A stretch of 64,000 nt of DNA from assembly GCA_022376925.1 (NCBI GenBank), contig JAIOJX010000030.1, positions 169,379,298-169,443,297 on the forward strand, written 5' to 3'. The DNA comes from Tragulus kanchil (Eukaryota; Chordata; Mammalia; Artiodactyla; Tragulidae). Under the pieces are notes generated by a model, which was not told where the DNA came from, did no database searches, and was given only the letters and a program-made list of their open reading frames with translations. The translations under genes were made by a program, and so were the position numbers. This document shows positions 54,850-64,000 of this stretch, one piece after another; the first letter of the stretch is position 1; each line of letters begins with the position of its first letter.

Positions 54850-56073
54850 CCCGAGCTCCCCTTTCCTGTTCCGCTCCGCTCCGCCCCGCACGCCGGCGGC
54901 AGGAACGCGCCTCCGTCGAGCCGCGCCGGTGCACGAGAGCTCGCGCCTCGGCGCGGGAGCGCGCCCCGGGGAGAACCCGAGCAAGATGGAGGCCGCGCCG
55001 AGGCCGCCGCCTGGGCCCGGGAAGCCGCCTCTGGGAGCGCAGAGCCGCGGCGCCTAGGCCGTGCCCGTCCCGGACCCGCTGCTCCGGACCGGGCCCAGGT
55101 TGGTCTCCCCGCACCCTCTGCCCGCGGCCGCAGCCTCCGCGCGCGTCCGGCCTGGGCGCGGGGCAGCCGCCCCCCCACCCCTGGCCCTGCCCGGGCCCTG
55201 CCGCTCCCCCGCGCCCCCGGGGACGGCCCCTGCCCACTGCCCGCCCTCGCGGCCCGGGCTGCCTGGCGGCCCGGGGCCCTCGTCCCCTTGGCCTGGAAAG
55301 CCTCCCTCCCTAGCCCTAGCGCGCCAAAGCCGGTCTCCCCTCAGCCTACATCCAGCCCCGTCTTCCGAGGGACCCTCCCAGCCCCCCGCCCCGTGTTCCG
55401 ACCCTGCAGTCTCAGCGCCCCCCATGACCCTCTAGCCTCATCCTGGCTCCTCCACGTCGCCCTCCCTGTCCCAGCCCCCATGTCACCTTCCCAGTCCCCT
55501 GGTACTTGCCCCGTGTATTCCCTTCTTCCCCCACCGTAGAAGCGCCCACCTCCCTCTCCACAGCCCCTTTTTAGACACCAAAGACCAGACCTTCTTTTAC
55601 CCCTCATACCAGCCCCCTAGTTCCCTTCCGAGCTCCCTGTCAAACCCCTCCGCTCCAGTGCCAGCCTCCAGCCTCCATACCGTCTCCCGACGGTCCCCTC
55701 TTACTCCGCCAATACCAGGCCCCCTCCCCAACTCCACCGTCACCACTTTCTAGCACCCCCTCCCCAGCTCTCATTCCAGCCCCCTCATCCCAGCGCCCCA
55801 GGGTTCACATGGCCTCTTCCTAGGTCCCCGAATTGGAGCTCTTCCCCAGTCACCCCGTACCCCGACACCTCCCCGGCACTCTCCTGACCCCCTCCTGGCT
55901 CCGCACACCAGCCCCCAGGTCCACTCGGCTCCGCCTCCGGCCCCGCCCTCGCGGGTTCCCTGGCTCAGAGCCGCTTCTCGCGTGCGTCCCCAGCTCCCGC
56001 CCGGCAGCCCGGCGGTCGGTCCCGGGCCGGCGGCCCCCGCCAGCCGCCGCCGCCGGCCCCGCCCCCGGGCACC
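54850..56073 (+). promoter_or_regulatory. LHFPL4: LHFPL4 CpG-rich promoter and 5' leader region
   Basis: About 1.2 kb of GC- and CpG-rich DNA sits in front of the LHFPL4 start codon, densest at 54870-55300 and 55920-56073. A likely non-coding first exon ends near 55098, where GGGCCCAG is followed by GTTGGT; the coding exon could then begin after one of the 'cag' acceptors near 55910-55970. The central part (55300-55900) is C-rich but CpG-poor, as expected for a short intron. The exact start site and exon edges are inference. Long open frames on both strands here are a by-product of GC richness. Confidence 0.6.
54986..55057 (+). other. Upstream ORF in putative LHFPL4 leader
   Basis: ATG at 54986 in a strong context (AAGATGG) opens 23 codons, M-E-A-A-P-R-P-P-P-G-P-G-K-P and so on, ending in TAG at 55055. 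It lies in the putative non-coding first exon. If transcribed it would precede the main start and could limit translation. Rich in Pro and Gly, so the frame may be chance in GC-rich DNA. Confidence 0.4.
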
Positions 56074-56479
56074 ATGCTGCCCTCGCAGGAGGCCTCCAAG
56101 CTCTACCACGAGCACTACATGCGGAACTCGCGGGCCATCGGCGTGCTCTGGGCCATCTTCACCATCTGCTTCGCCATCATCAACGTGGTGGTCTTCATCC
56201 AGCCCTACTGGGTGGGCGACAGCGTGAGCACCCCCAAGCCTGGCTACTTCGGCCTCTTCCACTACTGTGTGGGCAGCGGGCTGGCGGGCCGCGAGCTCAC
56301 CTGCCGCGGCTCGTTCACCGACTTCAGCACCATCCCGTCCGGCGCCTTCAAGGCGGCCGCCTTCTTCGTGCTGCTCTCCATGGTGCTGATCCTCGGCTGC
56401 ATCACCTGCTTTGCGCTGTTCTTCTTCTGCAACACGGCCACGGTCTACAAGATCTGCGCCTGGATGCAGCTTTTGGCAG
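56074..56479 (+). CDS. LHFPL4: LHFPL4 first coding exon
   Basis: LHFPL4 (GARLH4) is a four-pass membrane protein of the LHFP family. It binds GABA-A receptors and neuroligin-2 and is needed to cluster these receptors at inhibitory synapses. The exon has ATG at 56074 in context CACCATGC and runs 135 codons plus one base to GCAG|GTAGGG. The protein starts [16 protein letters not shown] first membrane segment covers about residues 21-45 ([16 protein letters not shown]), then an extracellular loop with conserved cysteines (H-Y-C-V-G and L-T-C-R-G), and a second membrane segment at about residues 94-120. The exon ends [11 protein letters not shown], where the third segment begins. It matches the mammalian protein as I remember it. 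Later exons are off the right edge. LHFPL3 is the closest alternative, but this exact N-terminus fits LHFPL4. Confidence 0.93.
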
Positions 56480-57081
56480 GTAGGGCAGGGTCGGAGGCGG
56501 GACTCCTGGAACAGACGCCGAGGACGGGGCACCTTCCTTCCAGGACCCCTTCTTGAAGGAGTCCGGAATAGATTTTGCTCCTCTGGCTGAAGACACACCT
56601 CTCTCACTGGCTCAAAGTAGCCACTGGGGAGGGGATTCTATGAGAGAGACACGTTGGGGCAGAGGGCCGAGGCTTAGAACTGGGTCTATAGATCTGTGTG
56701 CTTGGATGTGGGAAGATGGCGTTTATTGATGGGTAAGCATTTTTTTCTGAGTTTCTGGAGTCTCAGAGAGTCTCTCTTGGCTGTCTTAGGGGAAATAATT
56801 TTCTGAATGAGGAGTTACTCTATATGTGAGCAATTTCTGTTGCATTGAAAAAAGCATGAGATGGGGAATTAAGAGATCTGACTTTGACCTTTAACTGGCT
56901 TATGTTATCAACTGGGATATTTCACTTTACTTCTCTGAGGCTTGGTTTCCTCATCTGTACAACAGTGGAGAAGATTCCAAAAACTCATGAAAGAGTATTT
57001 TGTAAACTATGAAGTGCCATGAAAAAATGGGGGGATGGTAAGAGAAGGCTGTTTATAATGTCCATCCAGTGTTTGAAATGT
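56480..57081. other. LHFPL4 intron, left part
   Basis: Intronic DNA after the donor. A MIR-like stretch ('ttacttctctgaggcttgg', 'tttcctcatctgtac') lies at about 56885-56962. No other feature. Confidence 0.55.
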
Positions 57082-59237
57082 GGGTGGTTAACAATGCCTG
57101 ACAACATGGGTCTCTGGAGGGCAGGTCTTCAGACCCTCCTCCCCCAAGACAAGAAGGGTTCTGTGTCATGCCTAGTGGGAATGAGTCTCTGGGAACTCTC
57201 TGAAATGTTTGGCTAAGACAGACCAGAGAAGGGCCTTTTGGGAATAAGAACTGCTGAGACAGTTTTCCAGGATCCATTAGAGTCCCCCATCCCCACCTAC
57301 CTTTTGATTGAAGACAGATTTTGAAGATTCAGCAACTTGGGTATTTGCCCAATTGGTGGCAGGGACGAGAGTTGGGCTGGGGAAAATGGGGCCAGGGGAT
57401 GGCAGGGATGGAAGAGGAAGGCTGATGAAGGTATGGTGAAGGACAAAGTTCACAGGCTTCGAGGGTTGAGAAATAAAAGGGAAAATGGGATGATCATGCA
57501 GCAGAGATGGTTTTTAAAAATAAGCATCCCAGGACATTCAACAAGTGCCAGCCCCTTCAAAAGAGACCTCCTGAAGAAGGAGTTCTGTCACTTGCTGATG
57601 ATTCCATGGCTCAAAACACTGTAGGGAATTGTCTTTGGATTGTTAAGTGTATACTCTTGAACATCGCCTGGAGGGGAAACCTCCTTCTTTTCAAGGAAGA
57701 CTGATTTTTAGAAACAGCCAAGGGTAGAGAACAAAAGATATGATCAAATTGAGAATGGTCACTGGAGATGAAAGTCAGGGTGTGAAGGCAAAATCAGGAG
57801 ACTGGTTTGCTTGCCCAAGAGGACTGTTACAAATACTGGGAGGAATTACAGGCTCATTGGAAGAGCTCCTCAAGCTCTCAAAAGGACGGCCTTGCAGAAG
57901 ACAGCGTTTATTCAGGGTGGATATTCTCGTGGGCTTGTTTCAAGTCCATCTCACTGCAGTGAACATAGATGAAAGTCTTTTAAGATTCTGGGGAAAGTGA
58001 GAAAGGAGACTTATGGGATGTAGGGAGTATCTCCATATTTATCAGTTTCCAGAAGGAGGTTTCTATTGTATTCTTTTAAGGTGAGTTGGGAAGAAGATAT
58101 GCTCAGCTGGAACTCCCATTTCCTGAGCCTTAATTTGCAGTTTGCAGATGGGTGAAAGGCTGTGGGGAATGGGTGGTTAACAATGCCTGACAACATGGGT
58201 CTCTGGAGGCAGGTCTTCAGACCCTCCTCCCCAAGACAAGAAGGGTTCTGTGTCATGCCTAGTGGGAATGAGTCTCTGGGAACTCTCTGAAATGTTTGGC
58301 TAAGACAGACCAGAGAAGGGCCTTTTGGGAATAAGAACTGCTGAGACAGTTTTCCAGGATCCATTAGAGTCCCCCATCCCCACCTACCTTTTGATTGAAG
58401 ACAGATTTTGAAGATTCAGCAACTTGGGCATTTGCCCAATTGGTGGCAGGGACGAGAGTTGGGCTGGGGAAAATGGGGCCAGGGGATGGCAGGGATGGAA
58501 GAGGAAGGCTGATGAAGGTATGGTGAAGGACAAAGTTCACAGGCTTCGAGGGTTGAGAAATAAAAGGGAAAATGGGATGATCATGCAGCAGAGATGGTTT
58601 TTAAAAATAAGCATCCCAGGACATTCAACAAGTGCCAGCCCCTTCAAAAGAGACCTCCTGAAGAAGGAGTTCTGTCACTTGCTGATGATTCCATGGCTCA
58701 AAACACTGTAGGGAATTGTCTTTGGATTGTTAAGTGTATACTCTTGAACATCGCCTGGAGGAAACCTCCTTCTTTTCAAGGAAGACTGATTTTAGAAACA
58801 GCCAAGGGTAGAGAACAAAAGATATGATCAAATTGAGAATGGTCACTGGAGATGAAAGTCAGGGTGTGAAGGCAAAATCAGGAGACTGGTTTGCTTGCCC
58901 AAGAGGACTGTTACAAATACTGGGAGGAATTACAGGCTCATTGGAAGAGCTCCTCAAGCTCTCAAAAGGACGGCCTTGCAGAAGACAGCGTTTATTCAGG
59001 GTGGATATTCTCGTGGGCTTGTTTCAAGTCCATCTCACTGCAGTGAACATAGATGAAAGTCTTTTAAGATTCTGGGGAAAGTGAGAAAGGAGACTTATGG
59101 GATGTAGGGAGTATCTCCATATTTATCAGTTTCCAGAAGGAGGTTTCTATTGTATTCTTTTAAGGTGAGTTGGGAAGAAGATATGCTCAGCTGGAACTCC
59201 CATTTCCTGAGCCTTAATTTGCAGTTTGCAGATGGGT
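57082..59237 (+). repeat. Direct duplication D15 (offset ~1087)
   Basis: Copy A is 57082-58153 and copy B is 58171-59237 with a 17-bp bridge. Both copies are unique intron DNA of LHFPL4 with no repeat inside, so the duplication is not explained by repeat collapse or homologous recombination between SINEs. Differences are mainly lost run bases in copy B (GAGGGC to GAGGC, CCCCCAAG to CCCCAAG, GAGGGGAAA to GAGGAAA) plus one T-to-C change. Confidence 0.93.
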
Positions 59238-59633
59238 TGCTGACCTCTTGGCCTTCCAATTCTCTGTCACCCATGTGGGTTTAATCTTGGAGATTTGATG
59301 AACTATCCAACAACCCCCATATAAATAGAGAGTTTCAGGGATCTTAGAAATCAGCGTCTTCAAACCCAGCCTTCCTCCACCTCTATTTTAGAGAAAGGAA
59401 ATAGTCTGGAGAAGTGAAGGTCACACAGCCAGGAGCAGAGTAAACTAGGCTTGACTCCTGGCCCAGTGCTCTTTCCCTCATATTTCTGCTCTACCTCAAG
59501 GATAGTTATCAGAGTTAAGCAGTTCATTCTATTTTACTTAGAGATTTCCGAGCTCTAGGTTAAGTGATGGAAGCACTTTGCTTAATAAAGGGCAGAGGCC
59601 AGAGCACTGGACTGTGAGTCATGGGATTGTGCT

Positions 59634-59634
<1 letters not shown>
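59238..59634. other. LHFPL4 intron, no firm feature
   Basis: A possible MIR relic near 59385-59450 ('aaggaaatagtctggag' and 'ggtcacacagccagg'). Otherwise unique. Confidence 0.45.

Positions 59635-59666
<32 letters not shown>
59635..59666 (+). repeat. (GT)n microsatellite
   Basis: About 14 uninterrupted GT units, followed by a short direct repeat of 'gttagctgattct' (59666 and 59683 regions). Confidence 0.9.
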
Positions 59667-59667
<1 letters not shown>

Positions 59668-59921
59668 GCTGATTCTGCCTGTGTTAGCTGATTCTACCAT
59701 GCAGTGTTAAGCAGCTGTTTTTAGCTTAAATCTCAGTTTTCTCATCTGTTCAGTGGGGGACTAATCAGTCAGATTGATGGATTTAAAATATCTCTTTTAA
59801 CACTGTGGGTTTTCTAGAATAGCTCACCAAGATCATTCCACTTAGAATGTGAGGAATCACTCATCCTCAGGGAAACTGCAGAGAAGCAAAGGACCTTGTT
59901 TGTATCAGATTAAGACGTAGA

Positions 59922-60045
59922 GGGACTTTCCTGGCAGTCCAGTGGTTAAGACTCTGTGCATCCGTTGCAGGGAGCATGGGTTCAGTCCTGGTTGGAGTAC
60001 TGAGATTCTGCATGCCAGGTAGTGAAATTAAAAAAAAAAAAAAGA
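59922..60045 (+). repeat. CHR-1-like SINE
   Basis: Head 'gggactttcctggcagtcc', B-box-like 'gggttcagtcctgg', A-rich tail. Diverged. Confidence 0.8.
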
Positions 60046-60100
60046 AAGAAAAATTAGAATGCCTGTTGTATAGTTTCTGTTCAAGTGACCATTTACTCAA

Positions 60101-60223
60101 GTTTTTTTATTTTTGGCTGCGCTCTGCAGCATGTTGGGTATTAGTTCACCTACCAGGGATCATAGCCCTGCCCCCTGCATTGGGAGCATGGTGTCGTAAC
60201 CATTGGCTCACCAGGGTAGGTTC
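60101..60223 (-). repeat. CHR-1-like SINE
   Basis: Plus strand reads a T/A tail, 'ggctgcgctctgcagcatg', 'ctaccagggatcatagcc' and 'ggctcaccagggtagg'. TSD TTTACTCAAGT at about 60090-60100 and 60224-60234. Confidence 0.85.
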
Positions 60224-60266
60224 TTTACTCAAGTGTTTTAGAGTCCTCTGAGTGCAGAGCACTGGA

Positions 60267-60585
60267 AGGTGAAATTCACTCAGTATGTTCAACTCTTTGT
60301 GACCCCATGGACTTCAGTCTGCCAGGCTCCTCTATCCATAGAATTCTCCAGGCAAGAATACTTGAGTGGGTAGCCTATCCCTTCTCCAGGGGATCTTCCC
60401 AACCAGGCATACAACCCAGGTCTCCCCTATTGCAGGTGGATTCTTTACCATCTGAGCCACCAAGGAAGGCCGAGAATACTGAAGTGGGTAGCCTACCCTT
60501 CTCCAGGTGATCTTCCCCCACCAGGAATTGAATCAGGGTCTCCTGCATTGCATGTGGATTCTTTAACAGCTGAGCGACCAGAGAA
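60267..60585 (-). repeat. Bov-tA SINE with internally repeated head
   Basis: Read on the minus strand, the element has two tandem tRNA-head plus linker units (about 60470-60585 and 60352-60469) before a single BovB-derived tail that ends near 60267. The whole is bounded by one TSD, GCAGAGCACTGGA, at 60254-60266 and 60586-60598. It therefore moved, or was fused, as one unit. Most of it is repeated at 62733-62996 (D16). Confidence 0.85.
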
Positions 60586-61659
60586 GCAGAGCACTGGACC
60601 ATTGGGAAAATACAAAGAGATTCTTATTGCCTCATGTATTTCTCACCTACTTAGTGATTGTCCCTTGACTAGGTGCTGCAATACTGAGATCACCCCTGAA
60701 CTCAAGGATCCTAGGTCTATAAAGTGCAATCCCTGCTTGCAGGAAGCTTACCATCTAGCTGAATCACTATATTGGTCATCAGTCTCTCAGTGAGAAGTGA
60801 CAAAAACCCAACTCATGCTGACTGAAGTAAATTAAAATAAGGTAAAGAGGGTAGTGGTTTTGGCTCACATACATTAACAGTCAGGAGTACTGACTTCAGG
60901 CATGGAAGGATCCAGATGCTCAAAGAACATCATTAAAAATAAATCTCCTTTTCCCAATTCCCTCTGTTGGCTTATTTTTAGTTCACTTCTTTCTTAAAAG
61001 TGGTTAGTGTGGGTACCAGCAGCTCTGAATTTACATTGCTTCATCTCGGCAATGCCTGTGGACACAAGGACACCTGTTACTCCATTGTTCCCTCAGAAGT
61101 TCCAGGGCTGATTCTGATGGCTCAGCATTGGTCAAGTGTCCACCCTTAATGAATCTGTGAGACTCTGTATGAAGTCTCGGCCACACGCCCATTCCTGGGA
61201 CTCAGGGACTGATTGGGAAAAAGATAAATTCCCACAAAGCAAAATCAGGTGTCACTGCTAGAAGAGGCATACTGTATGTTAGACAAGTGCAGACAGAACC
61301 CTCACCCTGGACAGTCTGAGCACAAATATGTGCTTAGCCTTAGGTGTTGTGGAAACCCAGGGCAATTAAGGAGGCTGCTGGCTTATTTGGGAGGTGAAGC
61401 TTGAGTAGGGCTGGCTGTGTATGGACAGCTGTGAGGTTTGAGAGAGCATTCTGAATGGAGAGGAAGATCATGGGCAGAGACACAAGGGAAAGCCACATCT
61501 GTCTTGAGTGTGGCTTCTACTTAGGGAACAGCAGGAACAGGGCCACGAAGGAATGATGGAGCTCCCATGTTCAAGACTCTAAGTACTGGGTCAAAAAATT
61601 TGACTTTAATCAGCAGGCAATTTGAAGGTCCTAGCACTGTTATTATTCAGGAATAAAGA

Positions 61660-61890
61660 GTTAACATTTTCTGGGGGGCCTTTATTATATGCTTGACCAC
61701 ATGGTAAACATCCACATGCATCCTGTTATTGACTCCTCACAACCATCCTATGGAGAAGGTACCACTAGGAATATTTCATAGGTGAGAACGCTGAGCCTCA
61801 GAAGGGAGAGTCATTTGTCCAAGGTCATACAGAGGGTAAGTGGTGGAGCCAGAATTGTAACTCAGTCTGTCTAACTCTAAAGCCCAAGGA
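61660..61890 (-). repeat. MIR SINE
   Basis: 'catcctatggagaaggtacc', 'cgctgagcctcagaaggg', 'ccaaggtcatacagagggtaag' and 'gtctaactctaaagccca' give a near full-length MIR in reverse orientation, inside the LHFPL4 intron. Confidence 0.75.
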
Positions 61891-62732
61891 TTTATGAAGG
61901 ATTTATAAAGGAACATTCAGGATGAGAATAGAGACAGGATGAATTTGACAGAAGGGTCAAATGCTAAGCAGAGAGGCTGGGAGACTCAGGTGGCTCTTTG
62001 TGAAGTGAGGGGTCAGCTTTTCAGGCCTTGTCAGAGTCTCTGCTGTGCTTAATCTGGTCTTTCCCATTTATGGGGCGCTAGCCACTCAGATTCATTGTGT
62101 CATTTACTCTTCATCTGCTAAAATGCCTTGCCTAAAGGTCACACATCTAGCCAGAGGAAGAGCTGAAATGTCACACAGATCTAAATGGATCTAGAACCTG
62201 TTTTTACCCCTGAACTGGAACCCAGGATGTAACTACATGGATGACAAGTTACCACTGTGAGGTCTGTGTACTCAGTGCTTACCTATGGACTGAGTAAGGT
62301 TAGCCAACGGGAGGCTGCTGGCTGGAGTAAAGACTCAGGCTGGAAGCCTGGTCTAGGATTGGAGGGGGCAGTGTGGAGAAGTGGTGGAGGATTTAGAATT
62401 CCCGCTCTGCCACCTCCTAGCTGTGTCCCTTGGATAAATGGGGTTTCCTCTGCCATACTCAGTTCCCTTCTCTATAAGATGGAGATGATGATAGTACCTA
62501 CTTCAGAAGAGTTGGAGAGAAAGAAATGAAACCATGGGGCTGCAATGTGGTTCACAGCTGAAAAGTGCTGAGTGTGGTTCCTGGCGTACATGAACAGCCG
62601 ATGAATGGTCACTCTTATTCCTGTGACATAGTCTAAGTGAAGAGCAGCTGATGAGGTGTTCTCGCTGCTCAGACAAAAGACTCTGGACTTGCTGAGATGA
62701 GCAGAGGCCTTGAGAAGCCATAGACTGTGAGC
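61890..62732. other. LHFPL4 intron between D16 copies
   Basis: Single-copy sequence. A MIR-like stretch in plus orientation ('gccacctcctagctgtgtcc') lies at about 62409-62490. No LHFPL4 exon was recognised. Confidence 0.55.
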
Positions 62733-64000
62733 GCCAGGTCCTCTATCCATAGAATTCTACAGGCAAGAATACTTGAGTGGGTAGCCTATCCCTTCTCCAG
62801 GGGATCTTCCCAACCAGGCATACAACCCAGGTCTCCCCTATTGCAGGTGGATTCTTTACCATCTGAGCCACCAAGGAAGGCCGAGAATACTGAAGTGGGT
62901 AGCCTACCCTTCTCCAGGTGATCTTCCCCCACCAGGAATTGAATCAGGGTCTCCTGCATTGCATGTGGATTCTTTAACAGCTGAGCGACCAGAGAAGCAG
63001 AGCACTGGACCATTGGGAAAATACAAAGAGATTCTTATTGCCTCATGTATTTCTCACCTACTTAGTGATTGTCCCTTGACTAGGTGCTGCAATACTGAGA
63101 TCACCCCTGAACTCAAGGATCCTAGGTCTATAAAGTGCAATCCCTGCTTGCAGGAAGCTTACCATCTAGCTGAATCACTATATTGGTCATCAGTCTCTCA
63201 GTGAGAAGTGACAAAAACCCAACTCATGCTGACTGAAGTAAATTAAAATAAGGTAAAGAGGGTAGTGGTTTTGGCTCACATACATTAACAGTCAGGAGTA
63301 CTGACTTCAGGCATGGAAGGATCCAGATGCTCAAAGAACATCATTAAAAATAAATCTCCTTTTCCCAATTCCCTCTGTTGGCTTATTTTTAGTTCACTTC
63401 TTTCTTAAAAGTGGTTAGTGTGGGTACCAGCAGCTCTGAATTTACATTGCTTCATCTCGGCAATGCCTGTGGACACAAGGACACCTGTTACTCCATTGTT
63501 CCCTCAGAAGTTCCAGGGCTGATTCTGATGGCTCAGCATTGGTCAAGTGTCCACCCTTAATGAATCTGTGAGACTCTGTATGAAGTCTCGGCCACACGCC
63601 CATTCCTGGGACTCAGGGACTGATTGGGAAAAAGATAAATTCCCACAAAGCAAAATCAGGTGTCACTGCTAGAAGAGGCATACTGTATGTTAGACAAGTG
63701 CAGACAGAACCCTCACCCTGGACAGTCTGAGCACAAATATGTGCTTAGCCTTAGGTGTTGTGGAAACCCAGGGCAATTAAGGAGGCTGCTGGCTTATTTG
63801 GGAGGTGAAGCTTGAGTAGGGCTGGCTGTGTATGGACAGCTGTGAGGTTTGAGAGAGCATTCTGAATGGAGAGGAAGATCATGGGCAGAGACACAAAGGG
63901 GAAAGCCACATCTGTCTTGAGTGTGGCTTCTACTTAGGGGAACAGCAGGGAACAGGGCCAGGAAGGAATGATGGAGCTCCCATGTTCAAGACTCTAAGTA

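Larger units (their letters stand above)
60321..64000 (+). repeat. Direct duplication D16 (offset 2411)
   Basis: Copy A is 60321 to at least 61589. Copy B is 62733-64000 and runs off the window. Unlike the others, about 1.14 kb of single-copy DNA lies between the copies. The start of copy B is damaged (CAGGTCCTC versus CAGGCTCCTC, and CTACAGG versus CTCCAGG). Differences rise again near the window end (63895-63965: AAAGGGG versus AAGGG, CAGGGAAC versus CAGGAAC), so copy B probably ends just past 64000. Confidence 0.9.

Noticed and set aside
54627..55425. Long frames on both strands in the LHFPL4 CpG-rich region (up to 228 codons)
   Set aside because: GC-rich DNA is poor in stop codons. The translations are low-complexity Pro/Arg/Gly/Ala with no motif, and overlapping long frames exist on the opposite strand.
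55771..56607. 278-codon minus-strand frame across the LHFPL4 exon
   Set aside because: It is the antisense shadow of a conserved GC-rich coding exon. The plus-strand frame matches LHFPL4 and has the expected donor.
1976..64000. Biological array of satellite-like or gene-amplification repeats
   Set aside because: Each duplicated unit is a different sequence and occurs only twice (short chained parts three times). Only the offset is shared, which does not fit a satellite, CRISPR array or transposon family.

Overview
The window is mammalian genomic DNA, most likely from a ruminant. It carries a BovB (RTE-type) LINE, Bov-tA SINEs made of a tRNA head joined to BovB tail sequence, and many CHR-type tRNA-Glu SINEs. 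The CHR-type copies include a young-looking subfamily of about 270-340 bp with clean target-site duplications (TSDs). I see no Bov-A2 dimer, the form I associate with horned ruminants and deer. Together with the young CHR-like elements this points weakly to an early-branching ruminant such as a chevrotain (Tragulidae); that is an inference.

Two protein-coding genes are recognisable, head to head. MTMR14 (a phosphoinositide 3-phosphatase) is on the minus strand: coding exon 1 at 16299-16454, exon 2 at 13804-13952 and exon 3 at 4033-4141; the catalytic exons lie off the left edge. LHFPL4 (a tetraspan partner of GABA-A receptors) is on the plus strand: its first coding exon is 56074-56479 behind a CpG-rich leader from about 54.85 kb, and the rest lies off the right edge. 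From memory, the same divergent neighbour pair occurs at human 3p25.3. The roughly 38 kb between them holds no gene I can recognise, only interspersed repeats: SINEs, L1 pieces, one BovB reverse-transcriptase fragment, a MaLR (MLT1-like) LTR and some unassigned sequence. A solo LTR sits in MTMR14 intron 1, 30 bp from the exon 2 splice acceptor.

The most striking feature is a set of 16 direct, nearly head-to-tail duplications spread over the whole window. Fifteen have offsets of about 1.09-1.18 kb; the last has an offset of 2411 and runs off the right edge. They add about 18 kb, over a quarter of the window, and strike gene, LINE, SINE and unique DNA alike. Copies differ mainly by homopolymer and one-base indels, and several become garbled exactly at the junction. 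Three sets chain end to end. This looks like contigs or gap-fill reads with ~1.1 kb overlaps that were concatenated rather than merged, not biology. It gives MTMR14 a false second promoter plus exon 1 (17461-17616) and two extra versions of exon 3 (one garbled at 2946-2980, one intact at 5139-5247).

I found no new enzyme system, CRISPR array or defence locus. Smaller points worth a look are a 43-bp head-only SINE insertion with perfect TSDs and no A-tail (40920-40962), the solo LTR beside the splice site, an uncharacterised 109-codon ORF (23843-24172 and its copy), and short upstream ORFs in front of both genes.
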